A DNA stretch of 64,000 nt from Chitinophagaceae bacterium (GTDB lineage Bacteria > Bacteroidota > Bacteroidia > Chitinophagales > Chitinophagaceae): assembly GCA_016720745.1 (NCBI GenBank), contig JADKKA010000022.1, positions 248,001 to 312,000 on the forward strand. Direction: 5' to 3'. A model generated the notes under the pieces. The model worked only from the letters and a program-made list of their open reading frames with translations, had not been told where the DNA came from and made no database searches. A program made the translations under genes and the position numbers. This document shows positions 35,579 through 44,046 of this stretch, piece after piece. How positions within the stretch are numbered: position 1 is the stretch's first letter; the number at the start of each line of letters is the position of its first letter.

Positions 35579-38110
35579 TTACTGGAATAAAGTTTTGTCA
35601 GGTGTAAAAGTTCCCGGTGCCTGGGCTCCGCTGCTGATTGTCGGATAAACCCCGAATTTTTCTTTATAATCCTGTTTGTATTCTTCCAGTACATCCCCGA
35701 TTTTCTCCATTCTTTCGCTTTCTTCAGGAGTGATATCTCCTTTGATAAACTTGTCGATCAGTTCTGTAAACTTTTTGGTTAAGAATTCAGCTGCTTCTTT
35801 CTGACTGGCTTCAAATTCCTTTTCATCTGCATCGGACTGCTTAATCAGGTCTTTGGCTTTTTGATGGTTTTCTTCTGCTTTTCTCTTTATTTCTTCATTG
35901 ATCCGGTCCTGCGGCTTTTTTTTCTGGTCACAGTCTGCGGACAGTAATTTAGAAAGCAGGTTCTTTGTCCGTGTACTTGACCGCTCCGCTACCAGTTCAT
36001 TGTATAGCATCAGTAATTCAGCGAGTTTATCCATTCTTTCTCTTTTTGCAGCGGACATATCAGTCTTCAGGAACTCCTGTACCAGTTGATTGAATTCTTT
36101 CCGGATATATGCTGCTGCTTCATCCTGATCCGCTTCAATTGAACTTTCAGCAACTCCCTTATTCCTGATGGCATCATTCGTGTATTGTTTGGCGAGATCT
36201 TTGATATTGCTGGCATCCACGGGTGTTTTCAGTCCATCTCCCTGGTCGTTAAACATGCCCGGGGAAATGCTCCCATTGGCGGTTTTAACAAAGGGGACTT
36301 TACCGGGCTGTGCCACCTGGCCCTTGCTGCCATAAGCTACAGACAGATTGGGAACAGGTTTGTCGCTTTTCTTTATCTGGTATTGGTTGATATCAAAATC
36401 TTTTGAATCCGCAACCAGTTCGTTCCATTCCTCTCCTGATGGGATACTCACGACTGCCGGACATGCAAAATTGGGAATGGGTGGCGCTTCGATCTTTTCC
36501 TTTACCTCATATACCGGCGGGCTGCAATGTTCTCCTTTTACTTCCATGGAGGTTACAATCAGTGAATACATTTCTGTCAGGTATTGGGTGAAATTGATAT
36601 CCTGCATCAGGATGATATTTTTTGTGTTACCGGTTACATACCAGCTCCAGGTACACCAGGCATTCAGCCATTGGCGATACTCTTCCACTTTTTGAACCAG
36701 CAGTTCACGCAGTCTTGTGTTGACGATTTTCATAAAGTCATTTTCAATCTTGTCAAGGGACCCCTTAAATTGCTCACAGGTTGTGCCACGCTGATCGCTG
36801 ATTTGTTTATAAATGGCATCAATCTCTTTTTGTCTTTTTACATTCAGCTGGTATTTCCATTCCGTTATTTTTTTCAGGGTATCGGTATAATCAAGATGCC
36901 ATTTGGCAGTATAAGTTGACAGCACGCCCAACACTACAACGGCAGGTTTGCTCATAAAACTGAGTCCTTTCATGGAAGCTGCCGCCATTTCTTTTACAAA
37001 TTCCTCTTCTCCTTTTTTTGAAAGCTCATCCAGTTCTGCACCCAGTGTTTTTGTCATTTCTTCAATTCTGTCACCCAGCTCACTGGTCATATCCTGGTAT
37101 CCTTTGATCATGCCAAGGTCCTCGTTATAGTATTTTACATTATTGTGCAGTACAGGAGGTTCTTTGATCCAGTCTTTTTTGAAATACTCATAAATCGAAA
37201 GATTCCGTTTGATCTTTTCAAAATCAAGGTTCTCCATTCCTTTTTTTCCTTTATTATTTTTGAGCACCTGGTCTATAAATGGGTTGACAGATAACTCCAT
37301 TGCTTCTTCAAATGTTTTTCCAGCTTTTACCGGATCTCCTTTTACTTCTTCGATCAGTCCATTTCCGCATTTTGACTCATGGTGAGCCGGATTGCTACGG
37401 AGTGATGAAGAAAAATAACGACGGGCGCTGTCTGTTTCCCCCGCAGCCAGCCAGGCGTACCCGATATTATTCAGAATAGTACTGTTTCCGGGTAATTCAT
37501 TTTTCAGTTTTTTCAGCAGCGGCATGGCCTGTTCCGGGTAACCATAATTGGTCAGCAGAGCGCTCATATTGTTTTGCCAGTTCAGGTCGCCAGGATCCGT
37601 AGCTACGGCTTTGATACTTAATGCCAGGGCTGCCTGGGGATGTCCCTGGAGCATGGCCAATACTGTGGCGCTGCCGATGGCGGCAGCCATTGGGGTCATG
37701 CTAACCACTTTTTTAACGATCGCCATTTCTGCCGGATCTCCCTTCGCCATTATTTTGGAATATAGTCCGTTGGCATACCCGGCCACTTCTGTTTTGGACA
37801 ATGCTTTTCTGGACATGGCACCGATCTTTGCAGGATTCTTTACGGGGATTAGTCCTTTATTGCTGCTGAATTCGGGATAGTCTGCTGTTTTCGCATTGAC
37901 TTCATTCAATGCAGGCATCACATCCTTCATCATTTTTTTCATTTGCTCCATCTCTTCTTTGCTCATGCCCTCATTCTTCATGGCTTCTTCCAGCAGTTTG
38001 TTCATGTCTGGCTGATTCGTTGGTTTAGGTGCCGGTTTTTTGCCGGGTTGTGCGGCAGTAAAAATGGCGGCCAGCGTCAGACAAAACAGAATGAGGGTTG
38101 CTTTTTTCAT
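35579..38110 (-). CDS. Large exported TPR/coiled-coil protein
   Basis: An 843-residue exported protein, the largest of the set. Signal peptide ends FTAAQ. A Met/Glu-rich segment (35-65, EAMKNEGMSKEEMEQMKKMM) comes first, then TPR-like helices (about 170-275, including NNIGYAWLAAGETDSARRYF), a long helical middle with several Cys, and a Glu/Lys-rich C-terminal region containing two copies of a 45-residue helical repeat (661-705 and 769-813). Such proteins usually act as scaffolds. It starts 21 bases after the propeller lipoprotein and ends 34 bases before the concanavalin-like gene, so it belongs to the same operon. Confidence 0.68.
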   Translation of the reverse strand: MKKATLILFCLTLAAIFTAAQPGKKPAPKPTNQPDMNKLLEEAMKNEGMSKEEMEQMKKMMKDVMPALNEVNAKTADYPEFSSNKGLIPVKNPAKIGAMSRKALSKTEVAGYANGLYSKIMAKGDPAEMAIVKKVVSMTPMAAAIGSATVLAMLQGHPQAALALSIKAVATDPGDLNWQNNMSALLTNYGYPEQAMPLLKKLKNELPGNSTILNNIGYAWLAAGETDSARRYFSSSLRSNPAHHESKCGNGLIEEVKGDPVKAGKTFEEAMELSVNPFIDQVLKNNKGKKGMENLDFEKIKRNLSIYEYFKKDWIKEPPVLHNNVKYYNEDLGMIKGYQDMTSELGDRIEEMTKTLGAELDELSKKGEEEFVKEMAAASMKGLSFMSKPAVVVLGVLSTYTAKWHLDYTDTLKKITEWKYQLNVKRQKEIDAIYKQISDQRGTTCEQFKGSLDKIENDFMKIVNTRLRELLVQKVEEYRQWLNAWCTWSWYVTGNTKNIILMQDINFTQYLTEMYSLIVTSMEVKGEHCSPPVYEVKEKIEAPPIPNFACPAVVSIPSGEEWNELVADSKDFDINQYQIKKSDKPVPNLSVAYGSKGQVAQPGKVPFVKTANGSISPGMFNDQGDGLKTPVDASNIKDLAKQYTNDAIRNKGVAESSIEADQDEAAAYIRKEFNQLVQEFLKTDMSAAKRERMDKLAELLMLYNELVAERSSTRTKNLLSKLLSADCDQKKKPQDRINEEIKRKAEENHQKAKDLIKQSDADEKEFEASQKEAAEFLTKKFTELIDKFIKGDITPEESERMEKIGDVLEEYKQDYKEKFGVYPTISSGAQAPGTFTPDKTLFQ
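35672..36130 (-). repeat. Internal 45-residue duplication in the TPR/coiled-coil protein
   Basis: The segments encoded at 35996-36130 (opening DQDEAAAYIRKEFNQLVQEF) and 35672-35806 (opening SQKEAAEFLTKKFTELIDKF) align without gaps over 45 residues, both passing through a RMxKxxxxLxxY block. A 63-residue linker separates them. Confidence 0.65.
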
Positions 38111-38131
38111 GATTTCTTTTATTTAGAGCTG

Positions 38132-39190
38132 TTACTTTACAAAAACAGTCATTATTTCACCATATGGATTGGTGACAGCACCGGTGAGAGGATAGGGAAC
38201 AGCATTTTTCCAAATCACCGGATTGGAAGCACTTGTTACAGACCCAATCGTACCGCCGGCATATACATCGGTTCCATCTACATAGATACTATGAACGATA
38301 TCGACACCATTTGGTGAATCGCCCAGCGATACTGCCACTCCGTTTTTCCAGTATTTGGGAACGGTATTGGTACTGAATACGGTGCCTTCTCTTTCAAAGC
38401 CACCGATATAAACATCCGATCCATTTACAAATAGACAATAAGGCGCTGCTCCCAGCGGAGAAGATGGAAATGTAACCGGTGTGCCGTTTTTCCATAGCCT
38501 GATCTGTTCTGTAGCGGGGAAATTATATTCGTAACAGGTCACATAAACATCTGTTCCGGATACAAAAAGGTTGATATTGCCATAATCAACCGAGGGGCTA
38601 CTGATCAATTCAGTGGCTGTGCCATTTTTCCAGAGCACAACTGCAGTTCCTCCGCCGATGATTGTTTTGTAACCCGCTATATAAACATCAGCGCCGCTGG
38701 CTGCTATTGATAGTGCATAGGAGTTTTCTGTATTGGACCCGGCATTCAGCATCTGGGGTGCATTATTTTTCCAGTAGATAGCCTGTTTCCGGTAAGTGGT
38801 GGCTTCTTCAGCCATGCCTGCAATATGAACATCTGAACCGGATACTACAATTGAATTTGCAATGACATAGCCATATGCAGGATCTGTACTAAGCTGGGTA
38901 GCCGTGCTATTTTTCCAGTAACAGGCTTTGGAGTTTTTTATTCCACTGATATATAGATCATTTCCGTTCACAAACATGTCCATCGGAACAGCACTGGAAT
39001 CAAAAACAGTTGCCCTGCCGTCTTTCCATAACGCAGTATAGGTTTTGCCGGAAAGGGTGTAATAGCCAGCTGCGTATACTGCTTTCACATGCGGTGGCTG
39101 GATGTCGCCCGCATCATCTGACTTGTTACAACTGGTGAACAAACTGCCGGCAACAAAGCCGCATAAACATAAGAGTACCCAATTTTTCAT
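38132..39190 (-). CDS. Lipoprotein with seven-repeat beta-propeller
   Basis: A 352-residue predicted lipoprotein (signal ending GSLFTSC, lipidated Cys at 21). The mature part is seven repeats of about 45 residues, each reading VYIAGxx then about 12 residues then AxYWKNGTxxxL then a closing FVxGxD. Seven such units predict a seven-bladed propeller at the membrane surface. The repeat resembles those found in uncharacterised Bacteroidota lipoproteins; no catalytic residues stand out, so a binding role is likely. It is the second gene of the operon, 39 bases after the first. Confidence 0.7.
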   Translation of the reverse strand: MKNWVLLCLCGFVAGSLFTSCNKSDDAGDIQPPHVKAVYAAGYYTLSGKTYTALWKDGRATVFDSSAVPMDMFVNGNDLYISGIKNSKACYWKNSTATQLSTDPAYGYVIANSIVVSGSDVHIAGMAEEATTYRKQAIYWKNNAPQMLNAGSNTENSYALSIAASGADVYIAGYKTIIGGGTAVVLWKNGTATELISSPSVDYGNINLFVSGTDVYVTCYEYNFPATEQIRLWKNGTPVTFPSSPLGAAPYCLFVNGSDVYIGGFEREGTVFSTNTVPKYWKNGVAVSLGDSPNGVDIVHSIYVDGTDVYAGGTIGSVTSASNPVIWKNAVPYPLTGAVTNPYGEIMTVFVK

Positions 39191-39229
39191 TTTAATTAAT
39201 TAGATGTTTTATTAATGGTATACTGATTC

Positions 39230-40399
39230 TTATTTTCTGAGTGACCATGTTCCGGATTTGGTAGTAAATCCATCGTTGTACTTCCAGCTGCCAGACAAAG
39301 TGCCTGCAGTCCTGTTCAGGGTGCCGGTTAGTTCATACTTTTTACTATTCAGGGTTACTTTGCCACTGAACTGATCGTTAGTCATTGTATAAGTTCCGCT
39401 TTGCCTGGGAGTATTGTAGGCGTCAAACAACTGAAAGAACCCGTCAGCGCTGATTTTCATTTTAAAAAAGGGGTCAGATAAACCATCCCAACTGCCTTCC
39501 CAAATACCAGCATGATAGGGAGGGGTAACTACAGGTGGGCCGGGATTAACGACCCATGGGTAGATTGATTTTTTCTGCAGGCTGATGAAAACAGTAAAAT
39601 TGGGCCGGTTATTGGGGTCACCGAAAGCACCTTCAATATAATTCGCCTGGAATTGGGCCATGTCACTCCGGTTAGGGGAGGAAAAGGCCAGGTATTCCAG
39701 GTAACGCATGGAAGCCCTGGAAAAAGTAAAGATCGCTGGTGTAAATTCGAAATTACTGCTGATACCTACCGGACGAGTGGCCCCGCTACCCCGGACCGGT
39801 TCCAGCAGGGTTTTAAAGGAGGGGAGTCCCGTAAATGAATTCCAGTTCAGTGTTCTGACCTTGTCTACATCGGCGGAAATATTCGTGTAATAACCTGTAA
39901 GACTGTTATTATAGTTGTTGCGTAGCGTGGCATACTTAGCCGGCAACTGACCGGCAATGATATTGATACAAGCAACCATATTCTGGTTAAATGCCATCAT
40001 TACATCCGGGCCTGACCGGTCCTGTTCCCAGACGACGGGAACAATCACGAGTATCTCATTTTCACGAACCGGTTTTTCACCAAAAATCATTTTGTTGAGC
40101 GGGTAGTTATTGCCACTGAAAAGCATTTTTATATCCAGGTTGGCCTGGATGCCGCTTTTGGTGATGGCGCCGTTATTGGCATCCACAATGGCCCAATGGT
40201 ATTGCACAAAGGCTTCATTGCCCTTTCCGTCAGTAACAGCATCCTCCATTTCAGTTTTACAGAAAAGTTTATCGGCCCATATATTTACCTGGATACTATC
40301 TTCTTTTTGGGCAAGGCCAAATCCTGCATAGAAAATTGTCGGGAAACTGAGTACAATTCTTAACAGGAGGGTGCGAAGGGGGGATTTGATAGTTTTCAT
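39230..40399 (-). CDS. Exported protein with C-terminal lipocalin-like domain, operon head
   Basis: A 389-residue exported protein of unknown function. A signal peptide with a long n-region ends at GFGLAQ. Residues 30-275 have no family I recognise. The last 95 residues (from GIWEGSWDG to SGTWSLRK) are a beta-barrel-like repeat of GxWxG and GTLxxxxGTLSGSW motifs, as in lipocalin-like domains of this phylum. It is the first gene of the minus-strand operon and shares a 183-base region with the divergent histidine kinase gene, which holds several TTTAC elements. Confidence 0.65.
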   Translation of the reverse strand: MKTIKSPLRTLLLRIVLSFPTIFYAGFGLAQKEDSIQVNIWADKLFCKTEMEDAVTDGKGNEAFVQYHWAIVDANNGAITKSGIQANLDIKMLFSGNNYPLNKMIFGEKPVRENEILVIVPVVWEQDRSGPDVMMAFNQNMVACINIIAGQLPAKYATLRNNYNNSLTGYYTNISADVDKVRTLNWNSFTGLPSFKTLLEPVRGSGATRPVGISSNFEFTPAIFTFSRASMRYLEYLAFSSPNRSDMAQFQANYIEGAFGDPNNRPNFTVFISLQKKSIYPWVVNPGPPVVTPPYHAGIWEGSWDGLSDPFFKMKISADGFFQLFDAYNTPRQSGTYTMTNDQFSGKVTLNSKKYELTGTLNRTAGTLSGSWKYNDGFTTKSGTWSLRK

Positions 40400-40427
40400 T
40401 TCGCCTTTTATTTTTAGTGTGAGAAAC

Positions 40428-40465
40428 TTTACTGGTTTACACTGTAAATATGGCTTTACATTTAC
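40428..40465. promoter_or_regulatory. Cluster of TTTAC elements in the divergent control region
   Basis: TTTAC occurs at 40428, 40436, 40455 and 40461, and GTAAA at 40444 makes a perfect inverted repeat TTTAC-ACT-GTAAA (40436-40448). The cluster lies between the operon head and the kinase gene and could bind the NarL-type regulator encoded at 42529. This is a pattern-based guess. Confidence 0.3.
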
Positions 40466-40582
40466 TTTATCTGTATCCCGGAAAAGAAGGATATTCCATT
40501 CATTCAGAAAATCATGGAAAAAGGGGAGGTGGAAGCCTGTGTTAAAATTGTTAATTTGTTAAAAGCGGGAAAGGGTGCAACT

Positions 40583-42532
40583 ATGAAATCAGTATTTATT
40601 TTTTTCTGTAGTATTATTATTTCAACTGTAGCCCCGGCTCAGCGAACCGATCAGCAAAGGAAGGTTGATAGTTTATTGAGCCTGCTCCAGCAATCAAAGC
40701 CTGATACCAGCCGTGCCATGTTGTTGCTGACACTGGCCAGTTGGTATGAAACAAATAACCAGGATTCCTCGGCTTATTATCTGCAAAAAGGGAAGGAGCT
40801 GGCCGAGTCCCTGAAGTTTGACAGGGGTATTTATTATTATTATCAGCAGGGAGCCGTATTGGCTTATACAAAGGGAAGTTATGAGGAGGCGCTTAGTTTG
40901 TCTGTTAACGGATTGGTTGTGGCCCGCAGACTGAAAGATAGTTCCATGGTAGTTACCATGTTGAATAATATGGGAATCATCAACTCCTATCTCGGGAATT
41001 ACGAGCAGCAGCTGGATTACACCATGCAGGTAAAAAATATTATCGAAGAAAGAAAAGATTCGGCCAAGTATTCCGGAGTCTGGCATAATCTGGCTAATTG
41101 TTATTATAATCTGGGTCAATACAGGAAAGGGGCCGATGCTGCCTTGCATGGGCTTTACCAGGAGCAGTATGCCAGCGTGAAAAATGGCTATATCAACAGA
41201 GTATACTCCACCCTGGCGCAGTGTTATGAGGGATTGAGAATTCAGGACAGTGCATTACATTATTATGAAATTGCCATTCGTGAATCAAAAAAGACAAATG
41301 ATAAATACGCAGAAGGGGTTATTTATGGTTATCAATGTAACCTGCTGGCTTCGATGAAAAAATTTGATCAGATGCTGGTTGCTGCCGGAAAATCACTCGC
41401 ATTGTCAAGAGAACTGCAAAGCCGCCAGATGCTGGCCAGTTCACTTTATAACATGGCGTATGCGCAATATTTCAATAATAACAATCAGGAAGCCTATCGT
41501 TATATACGGGAAGGACTTGCAATCGCCCAGGCAGACAGCCTTAGGGATGAACTCAAAAACAGTTATACAGTATTATCTTATATCGCGGCAAGGGAAGGGA
41601 ATTTCGGAGAGTCAATATTTGCCAGACAAAAAGCCGATTCGATTACAGATGCCTCGCTGAATGAAAGGGTGCTGAGCAGTACCGCTGACCTCGAAAAAAA
41701 ATATGAAACAGCCAAAAAAGATAAGCAAATCAGTCAGCAGGAAGCCTCCATACAGCGGAAGAGTCTGCTCAACAGGATACTGATCTTTGGGACTGCGGCT
41801 ATTCTTTTACTTTCTGCATTGTTGTACCGTAACTACCGTCAGAAGCAAAGATTACAGCAGCAGCGGATTAATGAACTGGAAACGGAAAAAAAACTGATGG
41901 CTACTGAGGCGGTTTTAAAAGGAGAGGAGCAGGAGAGAACCCGGCTGGCCAAGGACCTGCACGATGGGTTGGGAGGAATGTTATCCGGAATCAAATATTC
42001 TTTAAACAGTATGAAAGGAAATCTGATCATGACAGCAGAAAATCAGCAGGCTTTTGAAAGAAGCATGGACATGCTGGATAGCTCTATCCGCGAAATGCGC
42101 AGAGTGGCTCATAACATGATGCCTGAAGCACTGGTGAAATTCGGACTTGATGCAGCGATAAAAGACTTTTGTAACGATATTAATCAATCCGGAGCATTGC
42201 AAGTCAGTTACCAGTCTATTGGTATGCAGGATGCCCACATTGATCAGACCATTTCCATTACCGTTTACCGGGTAGTACAGGAATTATTAAATAATACCAT
42301 GAAACATGCCGGAGCACGAAATGCAATTGTACAGCTGTCCAGGCGGGAACAGCAACTGACAGTTACTGTGGAGGACGATGGCAGAGGCTTTGATAAATCC
42401 CTGCTCAGACAGGGTAGTGGTATTGGCTGGAACAATATCCGTAACCGGGTTGATTTTTTGAAAGGCAAAATGGATATTGATACACAACCCGGACAGGGGA
42501 CTTCTGTTCATATTGAATTGGATCTGCCATGA
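40583..42532 (+). CDS. TPR sensor histidine kinase, NarL-type (HisKA_3)
   Basis: A 649-residue kinase sensing an envelope signal. From ATG 40583 it has a signal peptide (ending VAPAQ), a periplasmic region with about seven TPR-like repeats (residues 35-375), a membrane helix (about 398-418, FGTAAILLLSALLYRN), a coiled coil, the HisKA_3 dimerisation domain with H460 in LAKDLHDGLGGMLSG, and an ATPase domain with QELLNNTMKHAGA (N box), DDGRGFD and GSGIGWNNIRNRV (G boxes). The cognate regulator gene overlaps its stop by four bases (ATGA). It is transcribed away from the exported-protein operon, whose expression it may control. Confidence 0.9.
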   Translation: MKSVFIFFCSIIISTVAPAQRTDQQRKVDSLLSLLQQSKPDTSRAMLLLTLASWYETNNQDSSAYYLQKGKELAESLKFDRGIYYYYQQGAVLAYTKGSYEEALSLSVNGLVVARRLKDSSMVVTMLNNMGIINSYLGNYEQQLDYTMQVKNIIEERKDSAKYSGVWHNLANCYYNLGQYRKGADAALHGLYQEQYASVKNGYINRVYSTLAQCYEGLRIQDSALHYYEIAIRESKKTNDKYAEGVIYGYQCNLLASMKKFDQMLVAAGKSLALSRELQSRQMLASSLYNMAYAQYFNNNNQEAYRYIREGLAIAQADSLRDELKNSYTVLSYIAAREGNFGESIFARQKADSITDASLNERVLSSTADLEKKYETAKKDKQISQQEASIQRKSLLNRILIFGTAAILLLSALLYRNYRQKQRLQQQRINELETEKKLMATEAVLKGEEQERTRLAKDLHDGLGGMLSGIKYSLNSMKGNLIMTAENQQAFERSMDMLDSSIREMRRVAHNMMPEALVKFGLDAAIKDFCNDINQSGALQVSYQSIGMQDAHIDQTISITVYRVVQELLNNTMKHAGARNAIVQLSRREQQLTVTVEDDGRGFDKSLLRQGSGIGWNNIRNRVDFLKGKMDIDTQPGQGTSVHIELDLP

Positions 42533-43143
42533 TAACAAAAGTATTTATAGTTGACGATCATTACATGGTTATTGAAGGGATACGTTCTTTGCTGCAGCAG
42601 GAAAAAGAGATCGAGTGGATGGGCCATGCCATGAATGCAGCTTCCTGTCTTGCTTTTTTACAGCAGCATCAGCCGGATGTAATACTGATGGATATCAACC
42701 TGCCTGACAAAAGCGGAATTGATCTTTGCGCAGAGGTAAAGAAGAAATACCCTTCCATTTTTATAATAGGGCTGAGTACTTTTAATCAACAAAGCTTCAT
42801 ACAGCGAATGATGGATAACGGGGCTTCCGGATATGTACTGAAAAATGCCACACAGGAAGAACTGATGGAAGGAATCAATTCTGTCATGAAAGGGAAATTG
42901 TATCTCAGTGTGGAAGCCGCACAGTCGCTTCAAAACAACCACACTGAAATTCCGGTTCTTACCCGTCGTGAAAAGGAGGTACTGGAATTAATCGCCAGTG
43001 GGATGACCAATAATGAAATTGCTGCCAAACTTTTTGTCAGTGTGGCTACGGTAGATACCCACCGGAAAAATTTACTGGCTAAATTCGATGCCAGAAATAT
43101 CGCCATGCTGATCAAAACAGCCGTTCAATTGCAATTAATCTGA
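42529..43143 (+). CDS. NarL/FixJ-family response regulator
   Basis: A 204-residue two-domain regulator: receiver domain with D9, D10, phosphoacceptor D55 (VILMDINLPDKSG) and K105-region KNA, then a LuxR-type helix-turn-helix (about 140-200) with LTRREKEVLELIASGMTNNEIA and SVATVDTHRKNLLAKF. It overlaps the kinase gene by four bases, so the two are translationally coupled. Likely targets are the divergent operon and the convergent pair 43161-45378; neither is shown by sequence. Confidence 0.94.
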   Translation: MITKVFIVDDHYMVIEGIRSLLQQEKEIEWMGHAMNAASCLAFLQQHQPDVILMDINLPDKSGIDLCAEVKKKYPSIFIIGLSTFNQQSFIQRMMDNGASGYVLKNATQEELMEGINSVMKGKLYLSVEAAQSLQNNHTEIPVLTRREKEVLELIASGMTNNEIAAKLFVSVATVDTHRKNLLAKFDARNIAMLIKTAVQLQLI

Positions 43144-43160
43144 TAATTGCTGTCCTTTGC

Positions 43161-44006
43161 TTACCCAATCCTCTTCAGCACCATATAAAAATCCATATAA
43201 CCTTTTGCGGCTGATAATTTAGTATCCTTACCTGCCCTTGAGGCTGTTTGCTGCAACAGCAGGGGGATCCTTTTCCGGATAATGATTTCCTGTTGTCCTT
43301 CTTTAAAATCACCCGATACGATATTCCATTCAGGGAACTGTACAAAGATCAGATCGCGAAAATCGTGGGTCAGACTCATTTCTTTCGTGAGCGAATCAAC
43401 CTTGAGCGGTTTGTAAACTGTGTTCACCTGTTTTTCTGTTCCTGGTGCTTTATAACTAACATAGGGTACTGCAAAACTGTATTTCCCTTCTGTATGATCA
43501 ATTTGCAGATCAGTGTTATCCAACCAGCCATCTGCCCATGTACCACCAGTGCCATACCGAAATGTTTTTTCCAGTTTGCCGGTAATCCCATCTTTTGCCA
43601 AACCAGCCATTGGCTGCAACGTCTGTATCAGGACATCCACATTGGACCAGCTTTTGCTGCTTCCCGAACGGATCCAGCTTTCCCAGCGGGTACCATTGTT
43701 CTTGTCAGGCTGATTGACACGGATCGCTCCCCGCACTTCCATGGGAAATTCAATAAACCCCGAATGCTGGTTATTGGCCTTTACACTGTACCATGTTTCG
43801 TTTACCCCGGTTAGTCCTGCAGATTTCCCATCCATCTTAATTTCATAAACATACTGACCCACCCAGCCTTTTTTAAGTTTAGGTGTATAAGGCAGGGAAG
43901 GGAATGTCATATCAGGAAGGGTTTCTGTCTGCGCCTGTATACCAGTTGTCGACATCAATAACAGGATAGCCAGGCTCGTCAATTGGAAGGAGTATTTTCT
44001 TTTCAT
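43161..44006 (-). CDS. Exported hypothetical protein
   Basis: A 281-residue exported protein of unknown function with a signal peptide ending TGIQAQ. The mature part is beta-rich, with KKGWVGQYVYEIKMDGKS near the start, WESWIRSGSSKSW in the middle and QEIIIRKRIPLLLQQ near the end. I do not recognise the family. It ends 17 bases from the stop of the response regulator on the other strand and starts 40 bases after paralogue C, so it is probably co-transcribed with that gene. Confidence 0.62.
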   Translation of the reverse strand: MKRKYSFQLTSLAILLLMSTTGIQAQTETLPDMTFPSLPYTPKLKKGWVGQYVYEIKMDGKSAGLTGVNETWYSVKANNQHSGFIEFPMEVRGAIRVNQPDKNNGTRWESWIRSGSSKSWSNVDVLIQTLQPMAGLAKDGITGKLEKTFRYGTGGTWADGWLDNTDLQIDHTEGKYSFAVPYVSYKAPGTEKQVNTVYKPLKVDSLTKEMSLTHDFRDLIFVQFPEWNIVSGDFKEGQQEIIIRKRIPLLLQQTASRAGKDTKLSAAKGYMDFYMVLKRIG

Positions 44007-44046
44007 ATCAGATATCAGTTAAATGTTTAATGATTTTGTATGCTTA

